Source: Candidatus Dichloromethanomonas elyunquensis
Lineage (GTDB): Bacteria > Bacillota > Desulfitobacteriia > Desulfitobacteriales > Syntrophobotulaceae
Assembly: GCA_001515265.1 (NCBI GenBank)
Contig: LNDB01000005.1
Coordinates: 62,001-126,000 of the forward strand
Length of the DNA: 64,000 nucleotides
Direction: 5' to 3'
This document shows positions 38,196 through 47,997 of this stretch, one piece after another. The notes under the pieces are model-generated. The model saw only the letters and a list, made by a program, of their open reading frames with translations, made no database searches and was not told the DNA's origin. Positions within the stretch are counted from its first letter, which is position 1. The number at the start of each line of letters is the position of its first letter. The translations under genes and the position numbers were made by a program.

Positions 38196-39335
38196 CTATT
38201 CCCCCTTACTGGTATCCAGCGCATCCAGATAAAATCTTTCAAGCTTATGAGCTTCTTCTTTGATGTTGTAACCCGATGCGGCAGCCTGCTCTTTGACATC
38301 CTGCCGGGCAAAACTTTTCCACTTTATTATCTTTCTTGCCCATACCTCTGCTGTTTTTTCCAATCCGACAAATTCTGCCAGTCCGGTTATTTTTGTTTCT
38401 TTCGTGATCTCCGCGGACATCACACAGGGCAAACCGCTTGCTTGGGCTTCAATTCCCACTACCGGAAGTCCTTCATAAAACGATGGGAGCACAAAACAGT
38501 CCATCGCGTTATAGAACTGCGCAATATCTTCCCTGCAGCCTAAATCAATAACACAATTGCGTAAACCTAACTGTTCAATCTTCTTCAAAATACTGTCCTT
38601 TAGTTCACCGTATCCGATCAACATAAGCCTGGAACTCTTGTCCAATTGATGGACTTCTTTAAAAATCTCGATAAGAAATTCATGATTTTTTTGGTAATGA
38701 TATCTGCCAATATGTCCAATAACAAAGTTATCTTCGAGACCAAAAGTTTTTCTTGTTTTCAGTCTTAATACCGGGTCATATTGAAATGTATCCAGATCAA
38801 TAGCGTTTCGTAAAATCAGGCATTTCGGCAAATTATTTTGTCCATAAAGCCATTCCCCTGAAAAATTGGAATTTGCCGCCAGCTGGGTGGCAAAAAAACG
38901 GCTGAAAGGCTTCAATAAATTTTTAAGAATTGTCTTCTTTTCTCCGGGATGGGCCGTACTCAAATTCTCGGCAATTCTTACCGGAACACCTGCCAGCATT
39001 GCAGCCAGCATCGGAAATATATTCAATGTATTAATATACCCGTGGGCTATGAGGTATTTCTCCCTTTTCAGAATTTTTCGGAGTTCCGGAATATACTTCC
39101 ACAGAACCCTTACCGGAGGAATTTCATAGACGTTTCCCCCAAGTTCATGGATATCGGAATAGTTTTTTAAGGGAGAATCGGCATCAACAAAAAAGTCAAA
39201 TTGAATCACATCTCTATCAATGTTTTTATAATAGTTCATGATGACGGATTTGATGCCCCCTGTTACATGTTTACCCATGATTTGAGCAACCCTGACAGGC
39301 CTATCCCTGTTATTCTTTTTTGTTGATTTGTTCAT
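38196..39335 (-). CDS. Glycosyltransferase, GT4 type
   Basis: 379 residues from the ATG at 39335 (TGAGGATATTGAA upstream); the longer frame overlaps the previous gene. GT-B fold with GGIKSVIMNYYK near the start, IGHIGRYHYQKNHEFLIEIF in the hinge, and the retaining GT4 EX7E-type segment in LPSFYEGLPVVGIEAQASGLP. Cytosolic; adds a sugar to the lipid-linked repeat unit. The only dedicated glycosyltransferase of the cluster besides the initiating enzyme. Confidence 0.88.
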   Translation of the reverse strand: MNKSTKKNNRDRPVRVAQIMGKHVTGGIKSVIMNYYKNIDRDVIQFDFFVDADSPLKNYSDIHELGGNVYEIPPVRVLWKYIPELRKILKREKYLIAHGYINTLNIFPMLAAMLAGVPVRIAENLSTAHPGEKKTILKNLLKPFSRFFATQLAANSNFSGEWLYGQNNLPKCLILRNAIDLDTFQYDPVLRLKTRKTFGLEDNFVIGHIGRYHYQKNHEFLIEIFKEVHQLDKSSRLMLIGYGELKDSILKKIEQLGLRNCVIDLGCREDIAQFYNAMDCFVLPSFYEGLPVVGIEAQASGLPCVMSAEITKETKITGLAEFVGLEKTAEVWARKIIKWKSFARQDVKEQAAASGYNIKEEAHKLERFYLDALDTSKGE

Positions 39336-39345
39336 TTCAATATCC

Positions 39346-40320
39346 TCATTTGCCAAGCAGCCTGATGTGCTTAGGAACCTCAATTTCATAAGCACCCTTT
39401 AAGAACTCGGCGGTCCTTCTTATTCCCTCTGAAAGGCCGATAGGCTCCAGTTTACCGTAAGCCTCTTCGTATCTGCTGATATCCAAAACATTGACCGGCA
39501 CATCTGCTTTTCTTCCATTAATGTATTTTGTGTCTATCTCAATGCCTAATGTCGTCTGTATTGTTTCAATAACTTGTTTAATGCTGTAACCTTTTCCGCT
39601 CCCTAAATTAAACGTGCGGTTGCTGTTTTCACCAAATACAATGTTTTCAATTCCCCGGATGGCATCGTCAATATAAATAAAATCTCTTATTACGCGCCCA
39701 TCTCCATAGACTTGTATGAATTCCCCCCGTAACGCCTTATAAGTAAAGGCAGTAACTGCACCAAGCACCCCATTGGGCCGTTGATAAGGACCATAGGGAT
39801 TAGCCAGACGTATTACCCTATAATCCAAACCGTATAAGTACTGATATAAGTAAAGAACCTTTTCGATAGTAATCTTTTGGAGGCCATATGCTGAAATAGG
39901 ATGGGTTGGCATCTCTTCTTTTATCGGAATAACAATTTCTTTGCCGTAAACCGTACCGCCGGATGAAAGAAATACTACTTTATTGACCTCATTCCTGACA
40001 CAGGCTTCCAGAAGATTAACCGTTACAATAATGTTCGCAGTTAACTCTTCTGCGATATGCTTATTAGAATTGGATGGAATTGTAGTGCTTATCAGATGAA
40101 AGACTACATCTTGGTTTTTTGTAATAACATCAAAATCGGTGTTTAAATCAAAGTTTCCTCTGATCACTGCTACATTGGAAAACATTTTTTCTATCATATG
40201 AGAGAAGTCAATACGGTCTCTGTCAAACAAGGTGATTTTATTATTTTTATCTCCGGCCAGCTTCAAGGTAAGATTTGTGCCGATAAATCCCGCAGCCCCC
40301 AAAATCAAAATGTTTATCAT
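39346..40320 (-). CDS. NAD-dependent sugar epimerase/dehydratase
   Basis: 324 residues, extended SDR family: NAD loop GAAGFIGTNLTLKL, FLSSGGTVYG, and YGLQKITIE (YxxxK), RLANPYGPYQRP. Closest in style to UDP-glucose 4-epimerases of exopolysaccharide clusters, but the exact substrate cannot be read. Confidence 0.82.
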   Translation of the reverse strand: MINILILGAAGFIGTNLTLKLAGDKNNKITLFDRDRIDFSHMIEKMFSNVAVIRGNFDLNTDFDVITKNQDVVFHLISTTIPSNSNKHIAEELTANIIVTVNLLEACVRNEVNKVVFLSSGGTVYGKEIVIPIKEEMPTHPISAYGLQKITIEKVLYLYQYLYGLDYRVIRLANPYGPYQRPNGVLGAVTAFTYKALRGEFIQVYGDGRVIRDFIYIDDAIRGIENIVFGENSNRTFNLGSGKGYSIKQVIETIQTTLGIEIDTKYINGRKADVPVNVLDISRYEEAYGKLEPIGLSEGIRRTAEFLKGAYEIEVPKHIRLLGK

Positions 40321-40340
40321 AATGGATCTCCAAATCTTTT

Positions 40341-41732
40341 TTAACTTGCGCCTTTTCCCATTAGAACAACTGGCAGGGTCTTGGCTAAAATTTCAATGTC
40401 CAGCCACAATGACCATTTATTAACATATTCAGCATCCATCTCCATCCATTCGTCAAAATCAACATTGTTTCGCCCGCTGACCTGCCAGATGCAAGTGATT
40501 CCCGGTCTTACTGCCAGCCTTTTGCGGTGTTTCGGATTATACAGATTGACTTCGCTGGGCAGCGGAGGTCTCGGGCCTACCAGACTCATATCTCCGATAA
40601 GAACATTCCAAAGCTGAGGCAGTTCGTCCAGACTTGTCTTTCTTAAAAATTTTCCAATAGGTGTTACTCTCGGATCATTTTTGATTTTAAAGACTGGACC
40701 GCTCATCTCATTCAGGTGAACCAAGTTTTCTTTAATTTTTTCAGCATTTTGAATCATAGACCTGAATTTATACATTTTAAAAATCCGGCCATTTACGGAT
40801 ACTCTATCCTGTGAGAAAAAAACTGGTCCTTTGGAGGTGACTTTGATCGCGATGGCAATCAAGATGAACAAAGGGCTAAGTATCATCAATCCAACAGCTG
40901 TCAGGATAATATCAAGGACACGTTTGGCGAATTCGTGCCAGGGCCTTTTGGGATAGCTGTCGTAAGCGACCATAGATAACCCGCCGAAATCTACGGGTCT
41001 GCATCTGGCAACTTGCGCAACTATCTCATCAAGTAAAATGACAACGTTTTTTCCCATAATATCAAGTTGATTGAGACACTCCTTTACCGTAGTATCAATT
41101 AACAAAGCCGTGACTACGACAAGATCGATAATCTGATCTTTTAAGACATTTTCCAATCTTTGATAGTCACCTAGATAAGGTATTTCCATCCCATTCTTCT
41201 TTGGTGCCAAATAGCCAACCACGCTATAACCCGATTGAGGATTTTCCTTTACGGTATTTAAATACATTTTGGCCGCAGGCCCGCTCCCTAATATCAAAAC
41301 AAAGCGGGTATTGCGACCTGATTTTCTCCATGCCTGCAAAACAACTCGGGTCATCAAATGAACCCCTAAGGTCAGGATTAAAATAATTATTTCAAAATAA
41401 AAGACAAAACGATTTTCGATAAGCCTTGGATTATAGAAGAGCACTAAGGAAAGACATAATCCGAAAGCAAAGAAATGAGCCTTAATCATCTGTTTAAATT
41501 CTCGGTTCACAGACATGAATCTTCTGGAACTGTACACAACGTGGATTCTGGTTCCTAATACCCAAAATAAGGTATATGCAAGAAAAATAATAAAGTAGCT
41601 AAGGTAATCGTTAGAAAATACTACTCCCTTGCGATCATAGAGATAGGCAGTAAGACAGAATCCGATTCCCATAATAAGGATGTCAATCACTTCAGAAATC
41701 TGTTCCCAGATTCCGCTATATCCTCTTAACAT
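40341..41732 (-). CDS. Initiating undecaprenyl-phosphate sugar phosphotransferase
   Basis: 463 residues: four or five N-terminal membrane helices, a Rossmann-like CoA-binding-type domain (VLILGSGPAAKMYLNTV at about 145), a re-entrant helix (KRVLDIILTAVGLMILSP) and the bacterial sugar transferase domain with KFRSM, DELPQLWNVLIGDMSLVGPRPPLPSE and RPGITCIWQVSGRN. It attaches the first sugar-1-phosphate to undecaprenyl phosphate (WbaP/CpsE type). Confidence 0.92.
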   Translation of the reverse strand: MLRGYSGIWEQISEVIDILIMGIGFCLTAYLYDRKGVVFSNDYLSYFIIFLAYTLFWVLGTRIHVVYSSRRFMSVNREFKQMIKAHFFAFGLCLSLVLFYNPRLIENRFVFYFEIIILILTLGVHLMTRVVLQAWRKSGRNTRFVLILGSGPAAKMYLNTVKENPQSGYSVVGYLAPKKNGMEIPYLGDYQRLENVLKDQIIDLVVVTALLIDTTVKECLNQLDIMGKNVVILLDEIVAQVARCRPVDFGGLSMVAYDSYPKRPWHEFAKRVLDIILTAVGLMILSPLFILIAIAIKVTSKGPVFFSQDRVSVNGRIFKMYKFRSMIQNAEKIKENLVHLNEMSGPVFKIKNDPRVTPIGKFLRKTSLDELPQLWNVLIGDMSLVGPRPPLPSEVNLYNPKHRKRLAVRPGITCIWQVSGRNNVDFDEWMEMDAEYVNKWSLWLDIEILAKTLPVVLMGKGAS

Positions 41733-42535
41733 TGCTCACTTACCCCTCTGTTCCACAGACCTCTAACAATATTTTTTAACTTTCTTTCTTTGTTAAGGTG
41801 GTATCGGTTATAAATTTGCTTAGGCATTAATGACTGGCCTTCCAAAATAGAAGTCGGATTTTCTGTAATTGCTGCCGTTAATCTTGCGCCAAACTCCCCC
41901 AGATACTGGGTCGTTGATCTCAAGTTCAAACCGGTGTGCGATTCATGAAAATCACTTCCCAAAAAATCAATAATCCCGTTTGCAAACAGCTCTTCTGCAA
42001 ATTTTTTCACTTTTAATCCGTATTTGCCTTGAAAACTTCCAATATTGGCTTGGACCCTTACTCCTTTTTTCGACCATTCAGCAAGAAGGTTTGACGTATT
42101 TTGGATTTCTCGGTTTCGCTCCGGGTGAGCCACGATGGGAGTTAACCCTAAAACCTGGAGATTAAAGAAAACTTGTTCTGTGTAATGAGGCACACTCAGC
42201 ATTGGAAGCTCTATAAGGATATACTTATTCGTCTCGGCTAAAGAGAGAAGTCTCCCTTTACTGAACCATTCCGCCAGGTCAGGAAATATAAATATCTCAG
42301 CACCTGGAAGTACTTTCAGCGGAATACTTTGCTCCTCCAGTACCTCGTTCAAATGGATAACGCTTTTCCTGATTTGCCCGGCGGTAACAAATTCTCTCCC
42401 TTCAAGGACATGAGGGGTGGCAATAACAGTTGTATAACCTATTTCCACCAGTTTCCCGGCGATTTCTAAGGACTCATTTATTGTTTTGGCACCGTCATCT
42501 AGTCCGGGCAAAATGTGACAATGAATGTCAATCAA
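41726..42535 (-). CDS. CpsB/YwqE-type protein tyrosine phosphatase (PHP fold)
   Basis: 269 residues beginning MIDIHCHILPGLDDGAK, the metal-binding PHP motif; further ligands in ATPHV, IVAHPERN and LGSDFHES. Dephosphorylates the BY-kinase and its targets. Its 3' end overlaps the start of the sugar transferase by 7 bp. Confidence 0.9.
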   Translation of the reverse strand: MIDIHCHILPGLDDGAKTINESLEIAGKLVEIGYTTVIATPHVLEGREFVTAGQIRKSVIHLNEVLEEQSIPLKVLPGAEIFIFPDLAEWFSKGRLLSLAETNKYILIELPMLSVPHYTEQVFFNLQVLGLTPIVAHPERNREIQNTSNLLAEWSKKGVRVQANIGSFQGKYGLKVKKFAEELFANGIIDFLGSDFHESHTGLNLRSTTQYLGEFGARLTAAITENPTSILEGQSLMPKQIYNRYHLNKERKLKNIVRGLWNRGVSEQC

Positions 42536-42603
42536 TTAGAATTTCCCCCTAAGGCATATTCTTCAGTAATATAACTTACAATTAGTCATTGTAATTTTTC
42601 GGA

Positions 42604-43539
42604 TCAAGAGATATTTTTTTTCTCTATATTTCCTGTATCCCCGGGTAGCTCGGCATTACTCTTTATATATTTTCTCTTCTTAAGCAGTTCTTCTAAATAT
42701 TGGGCAAATTTTTGTCCAAGCTGCGGAGAATCCAGCGCATATTCCACAGTAGCTTCCAGGTAACCTAATTTATCTCCGGCATCATAACGTTTCCCTTCAA
42801 AAGCACAGGAATACATGCTTTCGTATTTGCTTTGGGCTTTTAGGGCATCTGTCAGCTGAATTTCTCCGCCCGACCCGGAGCCTGTAGCTTCCAAGTATGT
42901 AAAAATGGAAGGATTCAAGACATATCTTCCCATAATTGCTAGTCTGGACGGGGCGTCCTGAGGGGTAGGTTTCTCAACCATGTCTTTCACCCTGTAAATT
43001 TTCCCTTTATTCTCGATTGGATCAATGATCCCGTACTTGCTGATCTCGTTTTCAGCAACTTCTCTGATGCCGATTACCGATGACCTGGTCATACAGGCTA
43101 CATCAATAAGCTGCTTGATAGCCGGTTTATCTGCCTTGATAATGTCATCACCTAAAAGTACGGCAAAGGGCTCGTTTCCAATGAAAGATTTTGCACAATA
43201 AACAGCATGCCCTAACCCTAACGGTTCATTTTGTCTTATGTAATGGATATTGGCCATACTGGCAAGATTTTTGATCTTTTCTAACTGTTCAAATTCCCCT
43301 TTTCGCTCTAAATGGGCTTCCAGTTCAGGCGATCGATCATAATAGTCAACAATAGACCATTTCCCTCTCCCGGTAATGATTAAAATATCTTTGATTCCTG
43401 CTTCAATTGCTTCTTCCACAATGTATTGAATGGTCGGTTTATCTACGATGGGTAACATTTCTTTCGGTAAGGCTTTGGTTGCGGGTAAAAACCTTGTACC
43501 TAATCCTGCTGCAGGAATTACGGCTTTCGTAACGTACAT
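42604..43539 (-). CDS. galU: UTP-glucose-1-phosphate uridylyltransferase
   Basis: 311 residues with AVIPAAGLGTRFLPATKALPKEMLPIVDKP, the GalU/HasC signature, plus VLLGDDI and YGIIDP. Makes UDP-glucose, a precursor for the exopolysaccharide and wall polymers. First gene of the polysaccharide operon; TAGGAGGTACTTC precedes the ATG. Confidence 0.95.
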   Translation of the reverse strand: MYVTKAVIPAAGLGTRFLPATKALPKEMLPIVDKPTIQYIVEEAIEAGIKDILIITGRGKWSIVDYYDRSPELEAHLERKGEFEQLEKIKNLASMANIHYIRQNEPLGLGHAVYCAKSFIGNEPFAVLLGDDIIKADKPAIKQLIDVACMTRSSVIGIREVAENEISKYGIIDPIENKGKIYRVKDMVEKPTPQDAPSRLAIMGRYVLNPSIFTYLEATGSGSGGEIQLTDALKAQSKYESMYSCAFEGKRYDAGDKLGYLEATVEYALDSPQLGQKFAQYLEELLKKRKYIKSNAELPGDTGNIEKKNIS

Positions 43540-43647
43540 TCAGAAGTACCTCCTATTTTTCAAGACTATCCGTAAAAAAAATGCTTTTGCCTGCTTTTCC
43601 AAATATATTCATCCACCCTATAAATATTCACAAAAATATACAGCGAA

Positions 43648-43687
43648 TAAAAAAAGAACCTGCCTCGTGTATTACTGGACAGATTCT
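43648..43687 (-). terminator. Terminator after the moco operon
   Basis: Minus strand AGAATCTG-T-CC pairs with GGCAGGTTCT (one bulge, one wobble) and is followed by TTTTTTTA. It separates moaC from galU. Confidence 0.7.
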
Positions 43688-43730
43688 TACCGGTTATTTC
43701 GCTTTGTCAAAAAAACGGTCCAAAAAATAA

Positions 43731-44237
43731 TTAAGCTTTACGCAAATATTCTCTCTCCCGTATATATTCCCCGCTTGTGCCGCCTGTTTTTTTGATCAGA
43801 CAAATATTTGAAATCACCATATCCTTATCTACAGCCTTGCACATGTCATAAATCGTCAGGGCTGCTATTGAAACTGCTGTCAGCGCTTCCATTTCCACAC
43901 CCGTTTGACCTGAATTTTTGACAATAGCCTCTATTTCAATTCGCGGATTTATTTCGTTAAAGACAAAAGAAATATCTATGCCGCTCAACAGCAGGGGATG
44001 ACACATCGGGATCAGATCGGCAGTCTTCTTGGCGCCCATGATTCCAGCTACTTGGGATACCGCTAACACATCTCCTTTAACCAGTCCCTTTTCTCTAACC
44101 ATGGATAAAGTCTGGGAAGACATTTGAATTTCTCCCCTTGCAACTGCGGTCCGGCTGGTAATTGCCTTGGCACTGACATCCACCATCCGTGCCCTTCCTT
44201 CCGGATTAAAATGGGATAACTTTTCAGATCCGCTCAT
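43731..44237 (-). CDS. moaC: Cyclic pyranopterin monophosphate synthase MoaC
   Basis: 168 residues from the ATG at 44237, whose ribosome-binding site (GGAGGGTGAAGG) contains the moaA stop. Conserved KKTADLIPMCHPLLLSGID and VEMEALTAVSIAALTIYDMCKAVDK are intact. Second half of cPMP formation from the MoaA product. Confidence 0.95.
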   Translation of the reverse strand: MSGSEKLSHFNPEGRARMVDVSAKAITSRTAVARGEIQMSSQTLSMVREKGLVKGDVLAVSQVAGIMGAKKTADLIPMCHPLLLSGIDISFVFNEINPRIEIEAIVKNSGQTGVEMEALTAVSIAALTIYDMCKAVDKDMVISNICLIKKTGGTSGEYIREREYLRKA

Positions 44238-44241
44238 CCCT

Positions 44242-45198
44242 TCACCCTCCGATTTCATTCATATTGCGCTTTACCATACTGCAAGGTTGCGTATTTAACC
44301 GGTGTTTCGTGGGTTTGGCCCTGATTCCCTGGTATAATAATCTCTTCAGTTCATCCGGGTGAACATTTTTTAAATCGATTTCCTGGTCCGAATGCAGGCA
44401 GGGTTTTAATTTCCCGTCCGATGTAACCCTGACTCTATTGCAATAATTACAAAAGTGACAGCTTAGAGGGCTGATGAGGCCAATTCTCCCTCTCGCATTC
44501 GGAAGTTTGTACATTCTGGCTACAGTCCCGTGTCCCATAAATGGTAAAGGAACCAGTTTCGGAACTTTACTTAAGACGGTATCATTCGAAATAAACGAAC
44601 CCAGAGGCCAGTTCTTGGCCTCCCCCAAAGGCATCAGCTCAATAAACCGTACCTCTATATCTCTCTTTAGGGTAAGGCTGACAAAGTCTTCTATCTCATC
44701 GTCATTATACCCACCCATCAGAACTACGTTAATTTTTACGGGAGAAAATCCTGCTTCCTCCGCAATGATGATACCTTCCAAGACATCATCCAGTTCCCCG
44801 CAGTGAGTTATTTTTTTATATTTGGTTTTATCCAGACTGTCCAAGCTGATATTGACCCTGTGCAAACCGGCCCTTTTTAGATCCCTCGCATATTTTTTGA
44901 GGAAAATCCCATTCGTGGTTATGCTTAAATCCTTGAGCCCTTTGATTCGAGCGATGCTTTCTACTAACTGTACAATGCCGTTTCTGACCAGGGGCTCACC
45001 CCCCGTGATCCTAACCTTATCGATTCCAAGCAGAACCGCAGCCCTAACGATATTCTCGATCTCTTCAAAATTTAGGATATCACAATGATCCTTCTTTCGG
45101 ATTCCCTCTGCTGGCATGCAGTAGGCGCATCGCAAATTACACAGATCAGTCACAGAGACTCTCAGATAGTTAATTTTTCTGCCATAATTATCTATCAT
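44242..45198 (-). CDS. moaA: GTP 3',8-cyclase MoaA
   Basis: 318 residues. Radical-SAM motif CNLRCAYCMP (about 17-26), GGEPLVR, and the C-terminal cluster CHFCNYCNRVRVTSDGKLKPCL. Catalyses the first step of molybdenum cofactor synthesis. The last residues GG usually present are kept (NEIGG). Four bp after the moeA-like gene. Confidence 0.95.
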   Translation of the reverse strand: MIDNYGRKINYLRVSVTDLCNLRCAYCMPAEGIRKKDHCDILNFEEIENIVRAAVLLGIDKVRITGGEPLVRNGIVQLVESIARIKGLKDLSITTNGIFLKKYARDLKRAGLHRVNISLDSLDKTKYKKITHCGELDDVLEGIIIAEEAGFSPVKINVVLMGGYNDDEIEDFVSLTLKRDIEVRFIELMPLGEAKNWPLGSFISNDTVLSKVPKLVPLPFMGHGTVARMYKLPNARGRIGLISPLSCHFCNYCNRVRVTSDGKLKPCLHSDQEIDLKNVHPDELKRLLYQGIRAKPTKHRLNTQPCSMVKRNMNEIGG

Positions 45199-45201
45199 TT
45201 T

Positions 45202-46224
45202 TTAATTCCTCCCGAAATAACACATCGGGTACCTGCATCTTTCACAACCCAGGCAGAAACCACCTTCGCCCATCTTGATAAAATCCTCCCTGGTCAATAT
45301 CTCCCCTGCAAATATTCGCGGAAGTACCACATCGAGGATTGTTGTCTTATGATAGATAGCAGCCCCGGGAACACCCAGCAGTACCGTCTGATTTAAATAA
45401 GCCATCATAAACATATTTCCCGGTTGGACAGGTGCACCGTAAGTGACGATCCTTGCTCCGGAATTTTTGATTGCCCCGGGTGTCAAGTCATCCGGATCAA
45501 CCGACATGCCTCCGGTTAAGATAATCAGGTCGGACCCCTTTTTCAGAAAAGATTCTATCGCTTCATTCAGTTTGGACATTTCATCCGGACAATAGACTTC
45601 TCCCAGAATTTCAGTGTTATCGTCTTCAATCTTCCTTCGAATAACAGGTCCGAATTTATCCTCTATCCTTCCCTTGAAAACTTCATTGCCTGTAATAATA
45701 ATTCCTGCTTTCAACTTTTGATAAGGTTTAACTTCAAATACAGGACCTTTTGCCGAACAGGTCCTTTCAAGTTGAATGATTTTATCTTTTTCTATCACCA
45801 AGGGAATGATCCTTGCCCCCGCCAGCCTATCTCCCGGAAGAACCGGATAATTATCCGGCCTGGAAGAAACGGTGATACTCTCATAGGAATTTATGGTCCT
45901 GAGTGACTCGCGATTGACCTTAAACAGGCCTTTTATGGTGGATTTCAAAACGGTTTTTCCTTCTTGGGGTTCTGCAAAAACAATATTAGGTCCCATAATA
46001 GCTTTGGCGATTCGAATCGCCGCCTCATCTTCATGAATTTCGCCGGCATTTTGTTCCCAGATATATATATGTTCTTTACCGATCTGTAACAGCTCATTGA
46101 CATCTTCCCGTTGAATGATATGGCCTCTTTTAAAGGCAATACCTTTAAACTCCCCGGGAATTACTTTGGTGATATCGTGGCATAGTGTCATCCCGACAGC
46201 ATCCTGCACTCGAATTTTTTTCAA
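45202..46224 (-). CDS. MoeA/MogA-like molybdopterin-binding protein with C-terminal Cys motif
   Basis: 340 residues. An N-terminal beta-rich part (MTLCHDITKVIPGEFKGIAFKRGH) and a MoCF-binding domain (AGIIITGNEVFKGRIEDKFGPVIRRK, ILTGGMSVDPDDLTPGAIK). It ends in CLGCERCRYPMC, a CX2CX2CX4C tail that may hold a metal or Fe-S cluster. Related proteins in clostridial moco operons are annotated as molybdopterin-binding; the exact step is unknown. It sits between moeA and moaA. Confidence 0.78.
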   Translation of the reverse strand: MKKIRVQDAVGMTLCHDITKVIPGEFKGIAFKRGHIIQREDVNELLQIGKEHIYIWEQNAGEIHEDEAAIRIAKAIMGPNIVFAEPQEGKTVLKSTIKGLFKVNRESLRTINSYESITVSSRPDNYPVLPGDRLAGARIIPLVIEKDKIIQLERTCSAKGPVFEVKPYQKLKAGIIITGNEVFKGRIEDKFGPVIRRKIEDDNTEILGEVYCPDEMSKLNEAIESFLKKGSDLIILTGGMSVDPDDLTPGAIKNSGARIVTYGAPVQPGNMFMMAYLNQTVLLGVPGAAIYHKTTILDVVLPRIFAGEILTREDFIKMGEGGFCLGCERCRYPMCYFGRN

Positions 46225-46282
46225 CTTGCATCCCCCTGCTCACTTTTCAAATTCGTCATGAAGAACATTTGGCCCAGTAGAA

Positions 46283-47500
46283 TTACTTCAGAAAATATGC
46301 CTGGAGTTTGCTTCCTGCCATTTGAGGTCCGCTCCCCGGCGGAATCTCGGCAAGAATATCACAATCGATTAAAGAACGAAGTACGCCGTTTCCTTGTCCA
46401 CCGGTAATTTCCATCCATGCTGCGCCATTTTCAATAACCAACTTTCCCCTGAGAAAACGCCTGCGGGGACTTGCCTTTTGAAAATTATTTTTCAGCATCA
46501 CTTTTATTTGCGGATGAAGATAATCGGCATAACCCGCTAACTTTTTGATAAAGGGAACTCCCAACAAGTGAAAAATAACGAGGGCTGCAGCGGGATTCCC
46601 TGAGAGACCGAGGATAACCTTACTATTTTTTATCGCAGTCAAATTGGGAGATCCCGGTTTTATTTCAACTTTCCAGTACAAGGTTTCTGCTCCAATATTC
46701 GCTACTGCTTCCCCCAAGACATCATAGTCTCCTACAGAGACACCACCCGTAGTGATGACCATATCGGCTTCACTCAGGCCCCTATTGATCATCTCTCCTA
46801 CCTCCTCTACCCGGTCCCTGACGGTACCCAGGACAATAGGTTCTGCACCTATCTCCCTGCAATAAGCCGCGAGGGTATATGTGTTGCTATTGCGGATCAT
46901 TCCCGGTCTTAAGGGTTCGGAAACATCCAGCAATTCATCCCCGGTGCAGATAATTGCAATCTTAGGGCGTTTATAAACCGGTATCCGGCTAATCCCCAAA
47001 GCGGCCATTAATCCTAAGACCGGCGGGCTGACAACCATACCCTTCCGGGCAATGATCTCGCCTTGGGCCAGGTCCTCTCCGGCTGGCACAACATTTTCTC
47101 CCGGTTTAAACCCAGAAAAGATCGACACCAGATTTCCGCTTATTTCTGTTTCTTCATATTTTGCCACTGCATTGGCACCTTCCGGAATCGGGGCTCCGGT
47201 AAGGATTTTTGCAGTCTTTCCGCTAATTATCCTTTTTCTGGGGAAGGCACCTGCCGGAACTTCTTCTATTACCTCTAAGATTACCGGTTTTTCTTTTGTA
47301 GCAGTTGCGGTATCTTCAGCGCGAAAAGCGTACCCATCGTAAGGAGAACGAGCAAAAGGCGGTAGATTTTCCTCGGCAATAATATTCTCACTTACTACTC
47401 TGTCCAAGGAATCTTGCAGGTTTATATATTCCCGGATCATCGGTGTATCATTTTCTAATAATATGGTCCTAGCTTCTTCCAATGAAATATTTGTTTTCAT
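46283..47500 (-). CDS. moeA: Molybdopterin molybdenumtransferase MoeA
   Basis: 405 residues from the ATG at 47500 (AAAGGAGGGCAAC upstream); the longer frame runs through the terminator and is not real. All MoeA domains are present: RSPYDGYAFRAED, ICTGDELL, TTGGVSVGDYDVL and LSGNPAAALVIFHLL. Inserts molybdate into molybdopterin. First gene of the moco operon, behind a leader ending in a terminator. Confidence 0.93.
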   Translation of the reverse strand: MKTNISLEEARTILLENDTPMIREYINLQDSLDRVVSENIIAEENLPPFARSPYDGYAFRAEDTATATKEKPVILEVIEEVPAGAFPRKRIISGKTAKILTGAPIPEGANAVAKYEETEISGNLVSIFSGFKPGENVVPAGEDLAQGEIIARKGMVVSPPVLGLMAALGISRIPVYKRPKIAIICTGDELLDVSEPLRPGMIRNSNTYTLAAYCREIGAEPIVLGTVRDRVEEVGEMINRGLSEADMVITTGGVSVGDYDVLGEAVANIGAETLYWKVEIKPGSPNLTAIKNSKVILGLSGNPAAALVIFHLLGVPFIKKLAGYADYLHPQIKVMLKNNFQKASPRRRFLRGKLVIENGAAWMEITGGQGNGVLRSLIDCDILAEIPPGSGPQMAGSKLQAYFLK

Positions 47501-47518
47501 AGTTGCCCTCCTTTTAAA

Positions 47519-47551
47519 ATAAAAAATCCTTGTCCCCACTGGGACAAGGAT
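47519..47551 (-). terminator. Attenuator terminator in the moeA leader
   Basis: 11-bp perfect stem ATCCTTGTCCC / GGGACAAGGAT, 4-nt loop, then TTTTTT on the minus strand, only about 20 nt before the moeA start. It must be overcome for moeA to be transcribed. Confidence 0.85.
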
Positions 47552-47705
47552 ATGGAAAAACTTACAGTGCATCGCTTTACAATTGCCTGTAATTCCAAAC
47601 CTTCTCCTTTCCAATCGGGGGGCATAACCGTTTCCGGTTATACCGTGTGGGTATGAACCCAGGTTTATGAACCATAGTTTCCTTTAGGTTCATGAACTTC
47701 GGAGA
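47552..47705 (-). promoter_or_regulatory. Structured moeA leader, probable Moco riboswitch
   Basis: The minus-strand RNA folds into an 11-nt hairpin (GTTCATGAACC with GGTTCATAAAC, one mismatch), a 10-bp hairpin GGTATAACCG-GAAA-CGGTTATGCC with a GNRA tetraloop, and a single-stranded CCCCCCGATTGGAAAGGAG element. The Moco RNA motif is known for a GNRA tetraloop and for lying before moeA/moaA genes. Identity is inferred from structure and location; I could not score it against the family. Confidence 0.55.
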
Positions 47706-47997
47706 ATTAATAAACTTAATTATATTATATGAAATCCCAAATCAATTTTCCAGGAGATTTTTACGCAGATTCATTATGGGACTCAAATTGCTGAAAATGA
47801 TTGCATGATAAAAGAAAAACCCGAAAATCTTTCCGAGTTAAAAGGTTATATTTCATAAAAGCTTTCTACCGGGTTGTAACCTCTTTCTAGCTAAAAATTC
47901 ATTTTATCTTATACGGAATGAAAGGAACATTTACTTCCCTGCAACATACTATATAAAGAAAATGATTACCATATAATGGAAAAAGGGGGATAATACA
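47706..47997. other. Intergenic region between moeA leader and YjcZ-like gene
   Basis: No gene seen. The AT-rich stretch should hold divergent promoters; nothing else recognised. Confidence 0.4.
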
